Positions 1 through 8,557 of a stretch of 26,629 nt of DNA are shown here, piece after piece. A program made the position numbers and the translations under genes. The notes beneath the pieces are model-generated. The model saw only the letters and a program-made list of their open reading frames with translations, was not told the DNA's origin and made no database searches. Source of the DNA: Eubacteriales bacterium (GTDB lineage: Bacteria > Bacillota > Clostridia > Peptostreptococcales > Anaerovoracaceae); assembly GCA_029098205.1 (NCBI GenBank), contig JAQXNW010000180.1, forward strand, positions 1 to 26,629, written 5' to 3'. Each line of letters opens with the position of its first letter. Within the stretch, counting starts at the first letter, position 1.

Positions 1-2
1 GC

Positions 3-224
3 ATGGATAAGAAAATCAAAAAAGCGGCAGCGGAGCTTGCGGCTGAAGAACCGACCGTAGGCGCGGCCGTGAAGACAGCGGCTGTGATCGTCGGCGTCGG
101 ACTGGTCGCCGGTGTGACTTTGGTTCTTGGCATGAATCAGATCATGAAAAGTATTTTCGTACATGAGGAATGGCCGGAAGAAGAGTGGTCCAGCGATGAC
201 TGGGCGGAAGAAGATCTGGACTGA
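3..224 (+). CDS. Small one-helix membrane protein, hypothetical
   Basis: I do not recognise this 73-residue protein. The N-terminus is rich in Lys and Ala (residues 2-25). One hydrophobic segment at about residues 21-46, rich in Ala, Val and Gly, could span the membrane. The last 20 or so residues are strongly acidic, with Glu/Asp-Trp pairs. It could be a small membrane anchor or a one-pass regulatory peptide. The ATG lies two bases from the window edge, so the ribosome binding site cannot be seen and the true start could be further upstream. It ends 78 bases before metG on the same strand. No function is assigned. Confidence 0.55.
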   Translation: MDKKIKKAAAELAAEEPTVGAAVKTAAVIVGVGLVAGVTLVLGMNQIMKSIFVHEEWPEEEWSSDDWAEEDLD

Positions 225-302
225 TGCTTTTTTTCATGAAGAATTTACGGACAGAGAGGATTACAGACAAGGACAGGATTGCATAAAAAAAGGATTTGTA
301 AG

Positions 303-2258
303 ATGGCGGAAACAGCAGAAAGAGAAAATAAGAAGAAATTCTATATTTGCACCCCGATCTATTATCCAAGTTCCAATCTGCATATCGGGCATACCTACTG
401 CACGGTAATGGCCGATGCGATGGCGCGGTTTAAGAGACTCCAGGGATATGACGTCCGATTCCTGACCGGAACGGACGAACATGGAATGAAAATCGCCAGA
501 AAGGCAGAAGAGGCCGGGGTTACGCCGCAGCAGTATGTTGATAAAATCGTAGACGGCGTCCAGAAGCTTTGGAAGACGATGGAAATTTCCAACGACGATT
601 TTATCCGTACGACGCAGGAGCGGCATGTGCGCCGGGTTCAGGAAATTTTCAAGAAAATGGACCAGAAAGGCGACATCTATAAAGGAAAATACGAAGGCTG
701 GTACTGCACACCCTGCGAATCCTACTGGACAGAGAAGCAGCTTGTGAACGGGTGCTGCCCGGACTGCGGACGCCCTGTGGAGTGGCAGTCGGAAGATGCA
801 TATTTCTTCCGTCTTTCCAAATATCAGGACCGGGTGCTGGATCTTCTGGAAAACCATCCGGATTTCCTGCAGCCGGAAGCCAGACGAAATGAAATGATCG
901 AATTCGTCAAGCAGGGACTAGATGACCTCTGCATTTCCCGGTCGTCCTTTGACTGGGGAATTCCGGTTCCGGGAGATCCGAACAGTGTTATTTATGTATG
1001 GCTGGACGCTTTGACGAACTATATCACGGCGCTCGGATATCCGGATGATATGGAGCTGTTCAACCGCTACTGGCCGTGCGATGTGCATCTGGTCGGAAAG
1101 GAAATCGTGCGCTTCCATTCGATCATCTGGCCGGCAATGCTGATGTCTTTGGATCTGCCGCTTCCGAAGCATGTCATGGGTCATGGATGGCTTCTGATCG
1201 ACGGCGGCAAGATGAGCAAATCCAAGGGAAATGTCGTGGATCCGGTAATGCTGATCGACCGGTACGGCGTCGACGCGCTGAAATACTTTATTCTGCGGGA
1301 ATATACATTCGGACAGGACGGTGTATTTACCAATGAAATCCTGCTGAAGCGGATTAATTACGATCTTGCGAACGATCTGGGGAACCTGGTGTCCCGTGTG
1401 ATCGCGATGATTGAAAAATACAGAGACGGAAAGATTCCGGAAGCGAAAACCGAAGACGATGTGGACCGCGAGCTGAAGGAAACCGCGCTCAGCGTGGCTC
1501 CGAAGGTCGACGAGCATATGGAGAAATTCGGCTTCAATTACGCGCTGGAAGACATCTGGGTTCTTGTGCGCCGGGCGAATAAATATGTTGACGAAAAGGA
1601 GCCATGGGCGCTCGCGAAGGACTCCTCGAAAGCGGATGAGCTGGATACCTGCCTTAGAAATCTGGCGGAATCTCTCCGGATTCTTTCGGTGCTTCTGGTT
1701 CCGTTTATGCATACGACGTCGGAGAAAATTCGCGCGCAGCTTGGAATTCCGCAGGAACTTGAATGGAAAGACGCGTTCGAATTTTACCAGATAGAAGACG
1801 CGGTCGTTTGTCCGGGCGAGCCTTTGTTCCCGAGAATGGATATCAAGAAGGAACTTTCGGAACTGGAAGCGATCCGTCAGAAATCCATGGAAGAGGCGAA
1901 GAAGAAAGCGGATAAGGAAGCGAAGAAGGTGGATCTGAAGCCGGAGATCACATTTGAGGATTTTGACAAAATTGACTTTCGCGTCGGCATCGTCATGAAG
2001 GCGGAGAAACATCCGAACGCGGACAAGCTGCTTGTATTCAAGGTCCGGATCGGAGACGAGGAGCGCCAGATTGTGAGCGGCGTCGCGGATTACTATAAGC
2101 CGGAAGACCTCGTTGGAAAGAAAGTGATCGTCGTTGCGAACCTGGCGCCGAAGCAGCTTCGAGGAGAAGAATCGAAGGGAATGCTTCTGTTCGCGGACGA
2201 TGGAAAGAAATTAACATATGCAACAGCAGACGCAGACGACGGGAGCACCGTTCGGTAA
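303..2258 (+). CDS. metG: Methionyl-tRNA synthetase with C-terminal tRNA-binding domain
   Basis: Charges tRNA-Met with methionine in the cytoplasm (651 residues). The class I HIGH motif is at residues 27-30 and KMSKS at 303-307. A Cys cluster at residues 135, 138, 152 and 155 (CTPC and CPDC) matches the zinc knuckle of the connective domain. From about residue 548 there is a Trbp111/EMAPII-like OB-fold domain (FRVGIV, HPNADKL, IVSGVA), which aids tRNA binding and dimerisation in long bacterial MetRS. A Lys/Glu-rich linker precedes it. I chose ATG 303 because an AAAAGGAT ribosome binding site lies at 288-294; an in-frame TTG at 279 would place that site inside the gene. A hairpin that could end transcription follows at 2304-2340. 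Confidence 0.97.
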   Translation: MAETAERENKKKFYICTPIYYPSSNLHIGHTYCTVMADAMARFKRLQGYDVRFLTGTDEHGMKIARKAEEAGVTPQQYVDKIVDGVQKLWKTMEISNDDFIRTTQERHVRRVQEIFKKMDQKGDIYKGKYEGWYCTPCESYWTEKQLVNGCCPDCGRPVEWQSEDAYFFRLSKYQDRVLDLLENHPDFLQPEARRNEMIEFVKQGLDDLCISRSSFDWGIPVPGDPNSVIYVWLDALTNYITALGYPDDMELFNRYWPCDVHLVGKEIVRFHSIIWPAMLMSLDLPLPKHVMGHGWLLIDGGKMSKSKGNVVDPVMLIDRYGVDALKYFILREYTFGQDGVFTNEILLKRINYDLANDLGNLVSRVIAMIEKYRDGKIPEAKTEDDVDRELKETALSVAPKVDEHMEKFGFNYALEDIWVLVRRANKYVDEKEPWALAKDSSKADELDTCLRNLAESLRILSVLLVPFMHTTSEKIRAQLGIPQELEWKDAFEFYQIEDAVVCPGEPLFPRMDIKKELSELEAIRQKSMEEAKKKADKEAKKVDLKPEITFEDFDKIDFRVGIVMKAEKHPNADKLLVFKVRIGDEERQIVSGVADYYKPEDLVGKKVIVVANLAPKQLRGEESKGMLLFADDGKKLTYATADADDGSTVR

Positions 2259-2303
2259 TTGCCGTTCGGAAATCCGCACAGGGCTGACGCTGCACGAATC
2301 GTC

Positions 2304-2340
2304 AGGAGCACGGCTCATAGATGGGGTCGTGCTCCTTCTT
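2304..2340 (+). terminator. Hairpin after metG, possible intrinsic terminator
   Basis: A perfect 9-bp stem pairs AGGAGCACG (2304-2312) with CGTGCTCCT (2328-2336) around a 15-base loop. It is followed by the short T-rich stretch TCTT. The T tract is weak, so termination may be partial. It lies between metG and tatD, which follows 19 bases later. Confidence 0.5.
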
Positions 2341-2358
2341 GCATGAAAAGGAGAAACG

Positions 2359-3189
2359 ATGGAGCTTTTTGACGCACACACTCATATTAATGAGGATTAT
2401 ACAGATGAGGAACGGGCGGAGCTAGTTTCCCGCATTGAACATTCGGACGTGCTGTATGCGGTGGATGCCGGGTCGGATCTCGCGACGTCGAAATTGGCGG
2501 TGACGGACGCGAAAAAATATTACTGGTGCTATGCGGCGGTTGGATATCATCCGCACGAGACCAAGCACTGCACACCGGAGATTCTGGAGGAAATCCGGGT
2601 GCTTGCAAAATATCCGAAGGTCGTCGCAATCGGAGAAATCGGGCTGGATTTTCATTACGACCTCTCCGAAAGAGACACGCAGCGGAAATGGTTCCGGGAG
2701 CAGATCCGGATGGCCGAAGAATTGAAAATGCCGATCGTGATTCATACGCGCGAAGCGGATCAGGAAACGATGGATATCCTGAAAGAGGAAGGCGCTTTTT
2801 CGAAGGAAAGAAAGGCCGCGTTTCCGGAGAGACCGTCCGCAGGCGGCGGCACAGAGCCGGACGCCCGGGTGCTTCTTCACTGCTACTCGGGGAGCCGGGA
2901 GATGGCGGAGCAGTACGTAGATCTCGGCGCGACTTTGTCCATCTGCGGCCCGGTTACATTTAAAAACAACCGGAAGACGAAAGAAGTTGCAGCGGCCATT
3001 CCGCTCTGCTATCTGACATCGGAGACCGATGCGCCGTACCTTACGCCGGAGCCATTCCGGGGGAAACCGAATTGCTCTCCATATATGGAATATACCGTTC
3101 GGAAAATCGCGGAACTTAAGAATATTTCCTACGAGGAAGCGGCAAAGGCAACCTGCGAGAACGCGAAGCGCTTTTACGGGATTCGGTGA
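2359..3189 (+). CDS. tatD: TatD-family metal-dependent hydrolase (DNase)
   Basis: A 276-residue TIM-barrel hydrolase of the TatD family, whose members act as metal-dependent DNases. The HxH metal motif is at residues 7-9 (DAHTHI). The usual Glu (GEIGLDFHYD), His (VIHTREA), His (LLHCYSG) and Asp (SETDAPYLTP) ligands follow in order. Family members are usually about 255-260 residues. The extra length here is a Lys/Gly/Pro-rich insertion at about residues 145-168, between the VIHTREA and LLHCYSG segments. Start ATG 2359 has GAAAAGGAGAAA just upstream. The gene is followed at once by tilS, and metG-tatD-tilS proximity is common in Bacillota. The precise physiological substrate is not known from sequence. 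Confidence 0.93.
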   Translation: MELFDAHTHINEDYTDEERAELVSRIEHSDVLYAVDAGSDLATSKLAVTDAKKYYWCYAAVGYHPHETKHCTPEILEEIRVLAKYPKVVAIGEIGLDFHYDLSERDTQRKWFREQIRMAEELKMPIVIHTREADQETMDILKEEGAFSKERKAAFPERPSAGGGTEPDARVLLHCYSGSREMAEQYVDLGATLSICGPVTFKNNRKTKEVAAAIPLCYLTSETDAPYLTPEPFRGKPNCSPYMEYTVRKIAELKNISYEEAAKATCENAKRFYGIR

Positions 3190-3209
3190 GAAGAAAGGAT
3201 GGAGTCTGC

Positions 3210-4682
3210 ATGGAGAAGAAGGAAAAATATCTGAAAGAAAAAATAGACCGGACTGTCAGTAAACACGAAATGCTCCGGCAGGGCGATCATGTGATCATGG
3301 GAATTTCGGGCGGACCGGATTCTTTGACGATGTTTCTGTATTTTCTGATGGTTGCAAGGGAGCGAGGTCTGTTTCTTCATGCGGTGCACGTAAACCACAT
3401 GCTGCGGGGTGAAGACGCGGACAGTGATCAGAAATTTGTCGAGAAACTTTGTCAGAATACAAGAGTGAGCCTTAGGAGCGTTCGGTTTGACTGCGCGAAA
3501 TATGCGAAGGACCGGAACATGACCCTGGAAGAGGCAGGCCGGAAAGTCCGCTACGAAAGCTTTGACGAAGAGGCGAGAAGGATCGTGAGCGAAGGCGCGG
3601 ACGAAGGCTCTGTGAAAATCGCGACGGCGCATAATCTGGACGATCAGGCCGAGACCATTCTCCTTCGGGTTCTGAGAGGAACCGGGACGGACGGTTTAGC
3701 AGGAATCCAGTATATGACAAAGGATGAAGCCGGATTCTGGCGAATCCGGCCGATGCTGGACATCTCCCGTGCGGAAATCAGGGAATACTGCGAAGAGCAG
3801 GGCCTTGTTCCGAGGGAGGACAAGACAAATGAAGATACGATGTATTCCAGGAACCGGATTCGGAAGGAACTGATGCCGGTGCTGGAAACCTATAACCCGA
3901 AAGTCCGGGAAGCCCTTGCCCGGCTGGCTGGCTCTGCAGAGGAAGACCGTGCGTATTTCCGGAATGCGGCGGAGGACGCGGCGGCGCGGGCAGTAACGGA
4001 GATCGGAGAGGGATATCTGATTCTCTCCGGAAAGGTGCTCCGCGAGCTTCCTGGAGCGGTGCGGAAAAGGCTGTATGTGCAGGCGCTTTCCGAGCTCGGT
4101 TTTAAGGAAGATTTCACCTATGCGCATCTTTCGAAGGCGGACGAACTTCTTCGGGGAGATTCTCCTTCCGCAAAGATCCTTCTCCCCCATGGCTTCTATA
4201 TCACGAGGAGGTATGAGGATCTGAAATTCGCGTCCCCGGAGGCCGGGCAGCAGGATCATGCGCCGTCCGGATTGGATGTCAGCATCGGAACGCCGGAGGA
4301 TGCGGCGGAGCTTCTGAAACGGAAAAAAGGAAAAGCCGCGGCGTTTGATCTTAAGAAATTCCGGGAAAAATATGGTGAAAGCGCGGAAGAAAGGCTGGAG
4401 CTCCGGACAAGAGAGCCTGGAGACACGATCTCCGTCCGGACCGGTGGAGGTGATTCTGCATCCGGAAAGCAGTTCGGAAGGAAGAAGATTCAGGATCTGT
4501 TCGTGGACCGGAAGGTTCCGAAGGATGCGAGAGATGAAATCCGGTATGTCACTTGTGGAATCGACGTTCTGTTCATTCCCGAATCGCCGTGGGCCGGGCT
4601 CCGGGCGCAGTACGCGGCAGACTTGTGTTTTGGGGAAAACACAAAAGAAGTGCTGCTTGTTGAAACTTTTTGGGCGCTATGA
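3210..4682 (+). CDS. tilS: tRNA(Ile)-lysidine synthase
   Basis: Adds lysine to C34 of the tRNA-Ile with CAU anticodon, so that it reads AUA instead of AUG; ATP is consumed. The protein has 490 residues, close to the long TilS form. The N-type ATP-pyrophosphatase loop SGGPDS is at residues 33-38 and HAVHVNHMLRG follows. The catalytic domain includes the segment around ATAHNLDDQAET. The C-terminal part (about 360-490) fits the TilS substrate-binding domain. I chose ATG 3210, with AAAGGATGGAG at 3194-3204; a GTG at 3186 overlaps the tatD stop and is less likely. The last 60 bases carry the ftsH promoter and a perfect inverted repeat. The hpt gene that often follows tilS is missing here. Confidence 0.93.
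   Translation: MEKKEKYLKEKIDRTVSKHEMLRQGDHVIMGISGGPDSLTMFLYFLMVARERGLFLHAVHVNHMLRGEDADSDQKFVEKLCQNTRVSLRSVRFDCAKYAKDRNMTLEEAGRKVRYESFDEEARRIVSEGADEGSVKIATAHNLDDQAETILLRVLRGTGTDGLAGIQYMTKDEAGFWRIRPMLDISRAEIREYCEEQGLVPREDKTNEDTMYSRNRIRKELMPVLETYNPKVREALARLAGSAEEDRAYFRNAAEDAAARAVTEIGEGYLILSGKVLRELPGAVRKRLYVQALSELGFKEDFTYAHLSKADELLRGDSPSAKILLPHGFYITRRYEDLKFASPEAGQQDHAPSGLDVSIGTPEDAAELLKRKKGKAAAFDLKKFREKYGESAEERLELRTREPGDTISVRTGGGDSASGKQFGRKKIQDLFVDRKVPKDARDEIRYVTCGIDVLFIPESPWAGLRAQYAADLCFGENTKEVLLVETFWAL
4623..4644. promoter_or_regulatory. Perfect 9-bp inverted repeat upstream of ftsH promoter
   Basis: TTGTGTTTT (4623-4631) and AAAACACAA (4636-4644) are exact reverse complements separated by GGGG. 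It lies inside the last codons of tilS, 15 bases upstream of the -35 box of the ftsH promoter. The position and symmetry suit a protein-binding site. The half-site spacing (22 bp in total) does not match the 18-bp Rex box. The regulator is unknown. Confidence 0.4.
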
Positions 4683-4688
4683 TATGAT
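4660..4688 (+). promoter_or_regulatory. Sigma-A type promoter for ftsH
   Basis: TTGAAA (4660-4665) and TATGAT (4683-4688) are separated by 17 bases; each differs from consensus at one base. The -35 box lies within the tilS coding region and the -10 just after its stop. A second TATAAT at 4706-4711 could be an alternative -10, but its -35 is poor. The start would leave a leader of about 75 bases before ftsH. Confidence 0.65.
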
Positions 4689-4768
4689 ATTTCCGTTATT
4701 TTGTGTATAATAACAAAATATGATAAAAATCTTCGAAAGATAACGGGGGATAGAAGGAGAACGCGGTT

Positions 4769-6910
4769 TTGAAGAAATTTACGAGGAATATTGTCGTATA
4801 CCTGCTGCTGTTCGCGGTAGTGTTCGGGTTTGCGGCATTTGCCAGAAACGGGGGCGGAGGCAGCAATAAAGAAGTTTCCTTCTCCAAAATGGTCAGCTAT
4901 TTGAAGAACGATCAGGTGTCGGCGGTCAACATCACCGATAATAAGGTGACCGCAACTATTGGCAAGGATGAGAAGGTCTACTGCTATGCAAACAGCGTTG
5001 TGGAAGTGCAGTGGCTGGAGCAGAAATACATTTACAGCAAGGTGGCTTCCGGGAAGCTTGAGATGTCGACAGACGCTCCGAACCGCGGGTCTGTGTTCCT
5101 GTCGATTCTTCCGACGATTCTGATGCTTGTCGCGCTGGGATTCCTGTTCTACGTCATGATGAATCAGGGCGGGAACGGGAAAGCGTTCCAGTTCGGGAAG
5201 AGCCGGGCGAAAGTATATAAAGGCGAAGGAAAGAAAATCACCTTTGATGACGTCGCGGGTCTGAAGGAAGAGAAGGAAGAACTGGAGGAAATTGTTGAAT
5301 TCCTCCGGGATCCTAGAAAATACACGGAAGTCGGAGCCAGGGTCCCGAAGGGGATTCTGCTGGTCGGCCCTCCGGGGACCGGAAAAACGTATGTGTCCCG
5401 CGCGACGGCGGGAGAAGCGGGCGTTCCGTTCTTTACGATCAGCGGATCGGATTTTGTAGAGATGTTCGTCGGTGTCGGCGCATCCCGTGTCCGTGATCTG
5501 TTTGATCAGGCGAAGAAGAACGCGCCGTGCATTGTTTTCATTGATGAAATCGATGCGGTCGGAAGAAAAAGAGGCGCGGGTCTCGGCGGCGGCAACGATG
5601 AGCGGGAGCAGACGCTGAACCAGCTCCTCGTAGAAATGGATGGATTCGCGGAGAACTCCGGAATCATCATTCTCGCTGCGACGAACCGTCCGGATGTACT
5701 GGATCCGGCGCTTCTCCGTCCGGGCCGCTTTGACCGGCAGATTGTAATCGGTCTTCCGGATGTGAAGGGAAGAGAAGAGATCATTCGTGTGCATTCGAAG
5801 AACAAGCCGTTGGCAAAAGAGGTTTCGCCGGAGATTATCGCGAGAAGAACTCCGGGATTTACACCGGCGGATCTTGAAAACCTTCTGAATGAGGCGGCGC
5901 TTATTACAGCAAGACGAAACGGCCGCTGGATCCGGATGGCGGAGATCGAGGAGGCAACGACGAAAGTAATGGCAGGACCTGCCAAGAAAAGCCGTGTCAT
6001 CAGCGAGAAGGAGCGGAGACTCACCGCTTACCACGAAGCCGGGCACGCGATCGTCATGCGGAGCATCCCCGGATCCGATCCGGTGCATCAGGTGACGATC
6101 ATTCCGAGAGGAAGCGCGGGCGGATTTACCATGTCTCTTCCTGTCGAAGACCGTTCCTTTATGACGCGCGGCGATATGAAGAACCAGATTCTGCATCTGC
6201 TCGGAGGAAGAGTCTCGGAGGCTTTGTTCCTGGATGATATCAGTACAGGCGCGAGCAACGATATCGAGCGTGCGACGTCTATCGCGCGGGATATGGTAAC
6301 CAGGTACGGGTTCAGTAAAAAACTGGGGCCGGTCAGCTACAGCGACTCCAGTGAAGTTTTCCTGGGAAGGGACTATTCGAAAACCAAGTCGTATTCGGAA
6401 GATATTGCGTCGGAGATCGATCATGAGGTCATCGATACGATGAACAATGCGTACAAGGAAACGGAGCAGATCCTGAAAGACCATTCGGATCAGCTGAAGA
6501 CCGTCGCGGAGGCGCTTCTCCTTGTGGAGACGCTGGACGGAAAACAGTTCGAACGGCTCTACACTGGGGAGATTGATGCGGAAGGTCTGGAGAAGGAAGT
6601 CCGTGAAAAAGAAGCGGAAATCCAGAAGCAGAATGAGAAAGAAGCGGAAGAATCCGAGAGAATCCGTGAAGAAGAGAGACAGAAAGAGAAGGAAGACCTG
6701 GATCGTTTCGACGAAGACTATATGGGAAACATCGACGGTCAATTCCTGATTGTAGACGAGAAGGGTGAAATTCGTTCTGTTCATAAAGACGCGAATGGAG
6801 ACCAGGTAGAGAGTCTCCGCGGCCAGGAGGATGAGAAACCGAAGGAAGAGACCGAAGACGCAGGCGATGCAGAAGAAGCGCCGAAAGCCGATGATTCCGA
6901 GGAAAAATGA
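4769..6910 (+). CDS. ftsH: ATP-dependent membrane zinc metalloprotease FtsH
   Basis: A membrane-anchored AAA+ protease that degrades misfolded membrane proteins and regulatory substrates. The 713-residue protein has an N-terminal helix (about 8-26), an extracytoplasmic domain, and a second helix (about 109-132). The Walker A loop GPPGTGKT is at residues 200-207, Walker B is VFIDEIDAVG, and the pore-loop region is MFVGVGASRVRD. The zinc-binding HEAGH is at 422-426. The start is TTG 4769, placed by AGAAGGAGA at 4752-4760. After about residue 605 there is an unusually long tail of roughly 100 residues, rich in Glu and Lys and predicted to be largely coil; many FtsH proteins end soon after the protease domain. 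A promoter lies inside the end of tilS. Confidence 0.97.
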   Translation: MKKFTRNIVVYLLLFAVVFGFAAFARNGGGGSNKEVSFSKMVSYLKNDQVSAVNITDNKVTATIGKDEKVYCYANSVVEVQWLEQKYIYSKVASGKLEMSTDAPNRGSVFLSILPTILMLVALGFLFYVMMNQGGNGKAFQFGKSRAKVYKGEGKKITFDDVAGLKEEKEELEEIVEFLRDPRKYTEVGARVPKGILLVGPPGTGKTYVSRATAGEAGVPFFTISGSDFVEMFVGVGASRVRDLFDQAKKNAPCIVFIDEIDAVGRKRGAGLGGGNDEREQTLNQLLVEMDGFAENSGIIILAATNRPDVLDPALLRPGRFDRQIVIGLPDVKGREEIIRVHSKNKPLAKEVSPEIIARRTPGFTPADLENLLNEAALITARRNGRWIRMAEIEEATTKVMAGPAKKSRVISEKERRLTAYHEAGHAIVMRSIPGSDPVHQVTIIPRGSAGGFTMSLPVEDRSFMTRGDMKNQILHLLGGRVSEALFLDDISTGASNDIERATSIARDMVTRYGFSKKLGPVSYSDSSEVFLGRDYSKTKSYSEDIASEIDHEVIDTMNNAYKETEQILKDHSDQLKTVAEALLLVETLDGKQFERLYTGEIDAEGLEKEVREKEAEIQKQNEKEAEESERIREEERQKEKEDLDRFDEDYMGNIDGQFLIVDEKGEIRSVHKDANGDQVESLRGQEDEKPKEETEDAGDAEEAPKADDSEEK

Positions 6911-6948
6911 GAACATACAGTAAATGATTACAGGGAAGGGAAGGCAGG

Positions 6949-8532
6949 ATGAAAATTTCCGTTGAAAAATGCTTAAGTCTTCGCTCCTTTTCGCCGAGCG
7001 TTCTGGCAGCAGGAAAGGCGGGTCTTCAGAACCGGGTCCGCGGAATTTCTGTCCTGGATGCGCCGAATCCGGAAGAAGCCGTGAAAGAGAACGGAGTGCC
7101 GGAGCAGCTGGTGCTTACGTCGTTCAGCGGACTTTCCGGGAAGGACTCCGTGAAGGCGGAAATAGCGAAAACGCTTGCGGATGCAGGCGTTGCCGGAATT
7201 GTCGTTTTCGATCATGGAGACAATTCGAGCGAAGCGCTTGCGCGCACGAAGGAAGCCTGCGAGAAAGCGGAGCTCCCGCTTATTTTGATTCCAAAGGAAA
7301 ACCCGGTCCGCTATGCTGAGATGATCGAAGAGGTCATGGACGAGGTGCGCTACGGAGAGAATTTCGAAAGCAATCTGATTGCGAATACGATCTTCCACCT
7401 CCTGAATTTCGAGAAGCACACCAGCTTTCCGGCCGCTTTGAAGGAAGCCGCGGTCAGCAATGATTTCCAGGTCGTCCTTCTGTCGCACGATTTCAATCCG
7501 GTTCTTGCCGTGGAAACCCGGCAGAAGATTACGATTGAGCAGGCTGTACAGAAGGCGAAAGGAAGAGACGTCGAGAAATCCGGAATTTATACATTTGTGG
7601 ATGTGGACGACGTTCCGACCTACTGGGGGCCTTTGACCGTAAACGGCGAGAAGTATTTTCTTCTGATTGTGGATAATGATGACAATTACTCTCCCAGCGA
7701 TATTTCCAAGCTTGCGGAAATCATCGAGCTTGCGATGGGCATGTGGAAATATACGCCGGAGCGGGATGTCCGGGCGGAGTTCGTGAAAGCGCTGGTTCGC
7801 GACAATAAGAGCCTCGCATATTCACTGAAAGATGAAATGAATCTGGATCCTTCGAAACTCCTCGGTGTTTTCTATGCCCGCGGCATTTCGTCGAAAGAGG
7901 CGCAGGAGATGATCACAGAGACGGAAGAGAAAGAAGGCATTCTGGTGGTTCGGATCTCCGACGCGGACGAAACGAACGCGGTTGTCATCGAGGACCCGTC
8001 CCGTTCGGACCGCACGCGCACGGAGCAGAAAATGGCGCTCCTCGCTTTGTTTGACAGACTGAAGGAACTGGACCGGAGCATCCGTATTTTCCAAGCTACG
8101 GAAATCAACGGAATTGAAGGCGCAGGGGACGCGTTTCATCTGATCAATGAGACTTGGACGTTCGTGGAGAGTGTTTTTCCGTTCAAGCGCGTATTTACAA
8201 AGTATGAGCTTGCTTTGGTTTCCAACTGCATCAATCTTCAGGTGCAGGGCGGACATCTCAAGAAGACGTATATGGATCTTCTGGAGCCGTTCAAGCGGGA
8301 GATGGGAGAGAACAAAGCGAAGCAGCTGCTGGAGACGCTGGAGACATTCGTTCTCGACGCAGGAATGAACAGCAGCAAAACCAGTGTTTTTATGGGCATC
8401 CATACGAATACGGTGCAGTATCGTCTGAAGAGAATTAATGAAGTTCTCGGCGCGGAAATTACGGGGAACCGGGTGATTCCGGGACTTACGATGGCTTTGG
8501 CGCTGAAGAGGCTGGAACGTGCGGTCGGATGA
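6949..8532 (+). CDS. PucR-family transcriptional regulator
   Basis: A 527-residue regulator with the PucR layout. Residues 1 to about 120 resemble the PucR N-terminal domain (EKCLSLRSFSPSVLAAGKAG, then ELVLT-like EQLVLTSF). A middle GGDEF-like region spans about 270-400. The last 68 residues (about 460-527) form the PucR-type helix-turn-helix, with HTNTVQYRLKRINEVLG as the recognition part. Family members activate purine, amino acid or other catabolic genes in response to a small effector; the effector here is not known. It sits 38 bases after ftsH and ends 25 bases before coaX on the same strand, so it may be cotranscribed with them. An AAGGCAGG site precedes the ATG. Confidence 0.85.
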   Translation: MKISVEKCLSLRSFSPSVLAAGKAGLQNRVRGISVLDAPNPEEAVKENGVPEQLVLTSFSGLSGKDSVKAEIAKTLADAGVAGIVVFDHGDNSSEALARTKEACEKAELPLILIPKENPVRYAEMIEEVMDEVRYGENFESNLIANTIFHLLNFEKHTSFPAALKEAAVSNDFQVVLLSHDFNPVLAVETRQKITIEQAVQKAKGRDVEKSGIYTFVDVDDVPTYWGPLTVNGEKYFLLIVDNDDNYSPSDISKLAEIIELAMGMWKYTPERDVRAEFVKALVRDNKSLAYSLKDEMNLDPSKLLGVFYARGISSKEAQEMITETEEKEGILVVRISDADETNAVVIEDPSRSDRTRTEQKMALLALFDRLKELDRSIRIFQATEINGIEGAGDAFHLINETWTFVESVFPFKRVFTKYELALVSNCINLQVQGGHLKKTYMDLLEPFKREMGENKAKQLLETLETFVLDAGMNSSKTSVFMGIHTNTVQYRLKRINEVLGAEITGNRVIPGLTMALALKRLERAVG

Positions 8533-8557
8533 GCGCGCAGGTAGCGAGAGGAAAACT

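Noticed and set aside
918..2012. A 364-residue open frame on the - strand across metG
   Set aside because: Shadow of metG with no promoter, ribosome binding site or recognisable domain.
2785..2875. Frameshift in tatD because of the odd stretch before LLHCYSG
   Set aside because: The frame stays open and both flanking motifs are intact, so it is an in-frame insertion in a variable loop.
4623..4644. Rex box upstream of ftsH
   Set aside because: The half-sites are similar to TTGTG-type Rex arms, but the 22-bp span does not match the 18-bp Rex operator.
4490..6916. An 808-residue open frame on the - strand across ftsH
   Set aside because: It lies fully opposite a well-supported gene, its translation resembles no family, and long antisense frames are common in genes with this codon usage.
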